A stretch of DNA of 64,000 nucleotides from Streptomyces pseudovenezuelae (GTDB lineage: Bacteria; Actinomycetota; Actinomycetes; Streptomycetales; Streptomycetaceae): assembly GCF_029892565.1 (NCBI RefSeq), contig NZ_JARXVH010000001.1:558001-622000 (forward strand), written 5' to 3'. The position numbers and the translations under genes were made by a program. Under the pieces are notes generated by a model. It had not been told where the DNA came from. It ran no database searches and saw only the letters and a program-made list of their open reading frames with translations. Of the stretch, positions 62,882 through 64,000 are shown piece by piece; the first letter of the stretch is position 1, and each line of letters begins with the position of its first letter.

Positions 62882-64000
62882 ATGAGCCCAGACGTCGACC
62901 TCACCCTTCCGAAGCCCGGCCTCCATCCCCTGCGTGACCGGCTGCTCGCGCTCGACTCCAGGCTGTTCGAGTTCGCGGCCGAGCGGAACTGGCCGGCGGC
63001 GGAGCCCGTCCTGCCGCGGCTGAGCCGGGCCGCGAACCACGGTGTGCTGTGGTTCGCGGCGGCGGCGGCGCTGGCCGCGGCCCGTACGCCTCGGTCCCGT
63101 CGCGCCGCCGCCCGCGGGCTCGCCTCGCTCAGCGTCGCCTCGCTGACCATCAACACCATCGGCAAGCGGTCGATACGCCGTCCGCGCCCCGTCCTCGACC
63201 CCGTACCGGTCGCCCGGCAGCTGAAGCGGCAGCCGATCACCACGTCGTTCCCCTCCGGTCATGCCGCCTCGGCGGCGGCCTTCGCGACCGGGGTCGCCCT
63301 GGAGTCCCCTGCCTGGGGCGCCGCGGTCGGCCCGATCGCCTTCTCGGTGGCGATGTCCCGCGTCTACACCGGCGTCCATTTCCCGAGCGACGTCCTCGCG
63401 GGCGCCGCCCTCGGCGCGGTCGCCGGATTCGCCGTACGAGGTCTGGTGCCCACCCGGGTCCAGTCGGTGTCGCCGGCCCGGCCCCGTACCGACGTGCCGG
63501 AGCTGCCGGACGGCGAGGGGCTGGTCATGGTCGCCAACACCAGCTCGGGCACCGCGGACCGCGTGCGCGCGCTGAGTGACGGTCTGCCGCTGGCCGAGAT
63601 CGTCGAGTGCGAACCGGCCGACATACACGCCGAGTTGGAGAAGGCCGCGGCCCGCGCCACCGTGCTCGGTGTGTGCGGCGGCGACGGCACGGTGAACACC
63701 GCGGCCGAGATCGCCCTGCGTCACGGCCTGCCCCTGGCCGTGCTGCCCGGTGGCACCCTCAACCACTTCGCCTACGACCTGGGCGTGGAGGACGCCCGCA
63801 CCCTGACCCGCGCGATCCAGGGCGGCGAGGGGGTGCGCGTGGACGTCGGCCGGTTCGACGCGGGCGAGACGAAGGGCATCTTCCTCAACACGTGCAGCCT
63901 GGGCGTCTATCCGGAGCTGGTGCGTGAGCGTGAGCGCTGGTCGGGCCGGATCGGCGGCTGGCCGGCCGGGGTGCTCGGGGCGCTGCGCGTGCTGCGGACG
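62882..64000 (+). CDS. PAP2 phosphatase fused to diacylglycerol-kinase domain (cut by window edge)
   Basis: At least 373 residues, open at the window end. The first part is a membrane PAP2 phosphatase: KRSIRRPRP (motif 1, K-x6-RP), SFPSGHAASAA (motif 2) and SRVYTGVHFPSD (motif 3 with the nucleophile-region His). After VRGLVPTRVQSVSP comes the DAGK catalytic domain: LGVCGGDGTVNTAAEIA (the GGDGT nucleotide loop) and LPGGTLNHFAYDLGV. Family members convert lipid phosphates and phosphorylate diacylglycerol or similar lipids at the membrane. The rest of the kinase domain lies beyond base 64000. Confidence 0.9.
   Translation, partial: MSPDVDLTLPKPGLHPLRDRLLALDSRLFEFAAERNWPAAEPVLPRLSRAANHGVLWFAAAAALAAARTPRSRRAAARGLASLSVASLTINTIGKRSIRRPRPVLDPVPVARQLKRQPITTSFPSGHAASAAAFATGVALESPAWGAAVGPIAFSVAMSRVYTGVHFPSDVLAGAALGAVAGFAVRGLVPTRVQSVSPARPRTDVPELPDGEGLVMVANTSSGTADRVRALSDGLPLAEIVECEPADIHAELEKAAARATVLGVCGGDGTVNTAAEIALRHGLPLAVLPGGTLNHFAYDLGVEDARTLTRAIQGGEGVRVDVGRFDAGETKGIFLNTCSLGVYPELVRERERWSGRIGGWPAGVLGALRVLRT

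Overview
The window is high-GC DNA of a Streptomyces or close relative. The evidence is strong GC bias at third codon positions, many GTG starts and one TTG start, rare TTA leucine codons, abundant secreted polysaccharide hydrolases with CBM2 domains, and actinomycete-specific families (DUF5753 XRE regulators, PF04672 methyltransferases, SigB/F/G-type sigma factor, DUF2795, DUF6158). No rRNA, tRNA, insertion sequence, prophage or CRISPR array was seen. The first and last genes are cut by the window edges.

Layout. 1-5.4 kb: end of a LysR regulator, an AsnC-type regulator divergent from an MFS exporter, and an acyl-CoA ligase. 5.4-13.3 kb: a minus-strand secreted pectin operon (GH105, then a 1510-residue GH28-like/GH29-like/F5-8C/GH27 fusion, then a CBM6-FnIII-sugar dehydrogenase) whose genes touch or overlap. 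13.6-16.1 kb: aldo/keto reductase, a GH75 chitosanase behind a CsnR-like palindrome, and an SDR. 16.2-23.4 kb: a large XRE-nSTAND-WD40 protein, a GT39-like membrane glycosyltransferase, a His-rich methyltransferase and a PhyH dioxygenase. 23.4-32.8 kb: a cellulose/xyloglucan cluster (GH6, GH5, GH48, GH74, each with CBM2) around a perfect CebR-type palindrome. 32.8-38.3 kb: lipoprotein, I36-type inhibitor, ArsR-like regulator, PL11 rhamnogalacturonan lyase and a WYL regulator.

38.3-46.5 kb: two small genes of unknown function behind a 13-bp-arm palindrome next to the WYL gene, a methyltransferase, pterin dehydratase, two XRE regulators, a PF04672 methyltransferase, an orphan and short narJ, and a dnaK paralogue with a HAIR-like operator. 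46.5-57.5 kb: OsmC, a MoxR/VWA-metallopeptidase pair, a membrane phosphodiesterase, a resolvase-like small protein, an MBL/DedA pair, an alpha/beta hydrolase without its nucleophile serine, and an MBL hydrolase coupled to an aminotransferase-fold protein that lacks the PLP lysine. 57.8-64 kb: a surface protein, a sigma factor, small stress-type genes, an ABC-F ATPase, a histidine phosphatase and a PAP2-diacylglycerol-kinase fusion.

The coherent theme is plant and fungal polymer degradation. Pectin, cellulose, xyloglucan and chitosan enzymes sit within about 30 kb, each group with its own apparent switch. The least described parts are the multi-catalytic pectin operon, the WYL-controlled unknown pair, the decayed nar fragment and the pseudo-aminotransferase/MBL couple.
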